Below, one piece after another: positions 61,901-64,000 of a stretch of DNA of 64,000 nucleotides. Each line of letters opens with the position of its first letter. The first letter of the stretch is position 1. Below the pieces are notes generated by a model. It was given only the letters and a program-made list of their open reading frames with translations. It was not told the origin of the DNA and did no database searches. Origin of the DNA: Syngnathus acus. Lineage: Eukaryota; Chordata; Actinopteri; Syngnathiformes; Syngnathidae. A program made the position numbers and the translations under genes. The stretch lies in assembly GCF_901709675.1 (NCBI RefSeq), contig NC_051104.1:5255501-5319500 (forward strand). Direction: 5' to 3'.

Positions 61901-64000
61901 GTGTTAAATGAATAATTTACACACACAAGAGCGCTCCTTATTTATTTAATATGGATGGATCTGACTGAGCGGGCAGCCTTGTGTCCCCTGCCTGCCGAGA
62001 CACCGTTGGCTAAACGAGCGCTCATTCCGTTAAATGGAGTGTGTCCGCGCGTGTATGCGCAAAGCCACGTGCGAATCATGTCGTCGTCGCCACGCCGTGT
62101 TACTTTTTACACGTTGTCGCAAATAGATCGCTTGAGAGAACTTTGCCGTCGTCGCTTTCATGAATTTCAGAGTTTTACAGACACTTTTGTTCTTTTTAAA
62201 TTAAATAATTGATGTCTTTACAGGGGGGAGTGCGGATAGGTGACGGGTAGGACCACGACCTCGGCTCCACCTAATGACGAAGGAGATCATCAAATAGGTA
62301 ATTTGAGTTTAAGATGATCTTCAATCATGGGGAGAACTTCTGCTTTGACACGACATTGTTAAAAAATGTATCGCGCAGTTGCATCATGTACCTTTTTCTT
62401 CTTTTGATGGAGGTAGCCATGCACAGCAGGATACATCACTACAGCTTGTGTACATGTATGTGTGTGTGTGTAATTCCCAAGAGAAAAAAATCCCATAGCT
62501 CACACTGACCTCATTATAAAAATAGCTCATCTATCCACCCATCACATTTTTTTTTTCAATTTTCCCTCTCCCCCTGCAATCCCTTATACATTGTGATCCT
62601 TTCTACCTTTCCACTTTGTGTGTCTGTCGGTGTTTGCGGTGGATTTAACACAAGATTAAAAGCTTACGCAAGTCTTTGTAACATTAAGGTTTCTCCTGCA
62701 CCTGTCATTACCAATCTAGTCCTAATCTGGGATCATAAGATTTCTTTTAATCAAGAAACCTCTCAGGATGGCATTTATATAAAAAAATAAAACATTGCTT
62801 CCGTGATGTTCCGACCATGTCCTCTAGCTACAAATCAATCTGCCGTGTTTTCCTTTCACCGTCTCGTCGACGCGGTGTCTTGCATCGTTTCACCTTCTTT
62901 CCCGTCATTGGAAAACATCCCTTTAAATTAAGCGTCGGAACTGAGTCCTTCTTGTGATGTCAACCACAATGATGCTAAAGAGCTCCAGTCTCACCTCAAG
63001 AGGAGAACTGCAAGGATCATCTGCCGATTCTTTTGATCTGTTTGAAGGAGTAGACGTCATTAAGGAAGTTTTACAACGTTTCCATTTGTCTCTCAATCGG
63101 ACCCACAAACATGTGGAGGGCCTTCTCCGGTTGGTACTTGGCGTCTGTGTTGGGTTGCCCTTCCCAACCTCTGCCTCTCCTTTCTCCTTCTTCTGGGCCA
63201 ATCACATTCCTCCCTGAGCCAGCTGTAATTAGCATCCACACAACACTGGTTATTTACTCAGGTTGTGAGAAAAAAGAGGAGGGAGGTTAAAATGAAAGAG
63301 ATGGTTGCAAGCTGGAGAGAGGAAGAGAGACTCTCTTTCATGATGCATGATACGAAGAAGGGAAAAAAAAGTCCAAAATTAGATGCGCAAAACTTTTCTG
63401 CATCTCTATGCCTCGCTGCCTTTTCCAGTGTTTCATCTGAGATGCAGAGGGAGTGAAATTAGCACGATGGCACCTTCGTTCCTTTCAGATTCCCCACTGA
63501 ATTGGTCCCATTGAGTCAGTGGAGTGATCATTAAGGTGTTTGTGTGCCAGTAGAGGTTGCAATGAGGCTTCTTTTCACCCGGCAGTGAACAAAACTCTCT
63601 CAGGATGCTGTGTTGAAGTCTTGAAATTTCTTTTCTTTTCTTGGAGAGTCCACTCTCGTTGCTGCCGACAGCTCTCACTCAACTTGTTTTCTCTTTTTGT
63701 CTCCCCCATCAAGCTCCCACTTCCATTTTTCTTCCACACTCTTTAGTGCTGTTTGACCTATTCCAATAGGTCCAAATGTCACCGCGTAAGGAAAGGTCAG
63801 GTAAAGGTTTAGCGTTGCAAAGTCTGGATGACTAAGACAGTCTGGCTGCCTGGGGAGGGATAGGGTGTTAACACTTGAGACCGCAAACTCACATTTCTAG
63901 ACATGCTCTTGGACACACTGCTGTCACCTTCACTCCACATCGACGCCATTCACCTCGACATCCTTTTGCTGTATTAATTGTAAGATTGTAAATATTCTTA
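61901..64000. other. intergenic DNA at the right edge
   Basis: No gene recognised. A (TG)n tract lies at about 62457-62470. The short open frame at 61955-62212 has no recognisable motif. Confidence 0.5.

Noticed and set aside
1-64000. tRNA genes or CRISPR arrays
   Set aside because: No B-box-like GGTTCGAATCC with a matching cloverleaf and no regularly spaced direct repeats were seen on reading both strands.

Overview
The window looks like nuclear DNA from a ray-finned (teleost) fish. It has GT-AG introns, AT-rich non-coding DNA full of simple repeats, remnants of a fish-type LINE and small inverted-repeat elements. One protein-coding gene is recognisable, and its predicted protein is clearly a ZEB1 orthologue (zinc-finger E-box-binding homeobox 1). 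Whether it is teleost zeb1a or zeb1b cannot be decided from the sequence alone.

zeb1 lies on the minus strand. The start codon is at 41915-41913 and the stop at 7444-7442. I could join eight exons with canonical GT/AG borders and fully consistent phases: 41915-41858, 17445-17293, 13542-13381, 12376-12174, 11902-11797, 11469-9755, 8921-8741 and 8043-7442. This gives 3180 nt and 1059 residues. A ninth candidate, a 54-nt exon at 14921-14868, keeps the frame and sits where the human gene carries a short segment; with it the protein is 1077 residues. Domain order is N-terminal acidic segment, four N-terminal zinc fingers, central region with a SUMO-type motif, degenerate homeodomain, three CtBP-type motifs (the first degenerate), three C-terminal zinc fingers and a glutamate-rich tail. 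This is the architecture of a two-handed E-box repressor of the epithelial programme.

The 3' UTR runs from 7441 down to about 5250, where an AATAAA is followed by a GU-rich element. It carries four miR-200b/c/429 seed matches and one miR-141/200a match, so the miR-200/ZEB1 feedback wiring appears to be present. The promoter side (about 41916-42240) has a G-rich 5' leader, a small uORF and E2-box motifs that ZEB1 itself could bind.

Region by region: 1-5240 is intergenic DNA downstream of zeb1; 5250-8043 is the last exon with its UTR; 8044-17445 holds the clustered exons; 17446-41857 is a 24.4-kb first intron with a truncated LINE, a perfect-arm hairpin element and several low-repeat stretches that may be regulatory; 41858-42240 is exon 1 and promoter; 42241-64000 is upstream intergenic DNA with a second LINE tail, two or three short inverted-repeat elements and long poly(G)/poly(C) tracts. 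I found no second protein-coding gene, no tRNA or rRNA gene and no CRISPR array. A CpG-dense patch in intron 3 next to a short plus-strand open frame is the best candidate for something undescribed, but the evidence is thin.
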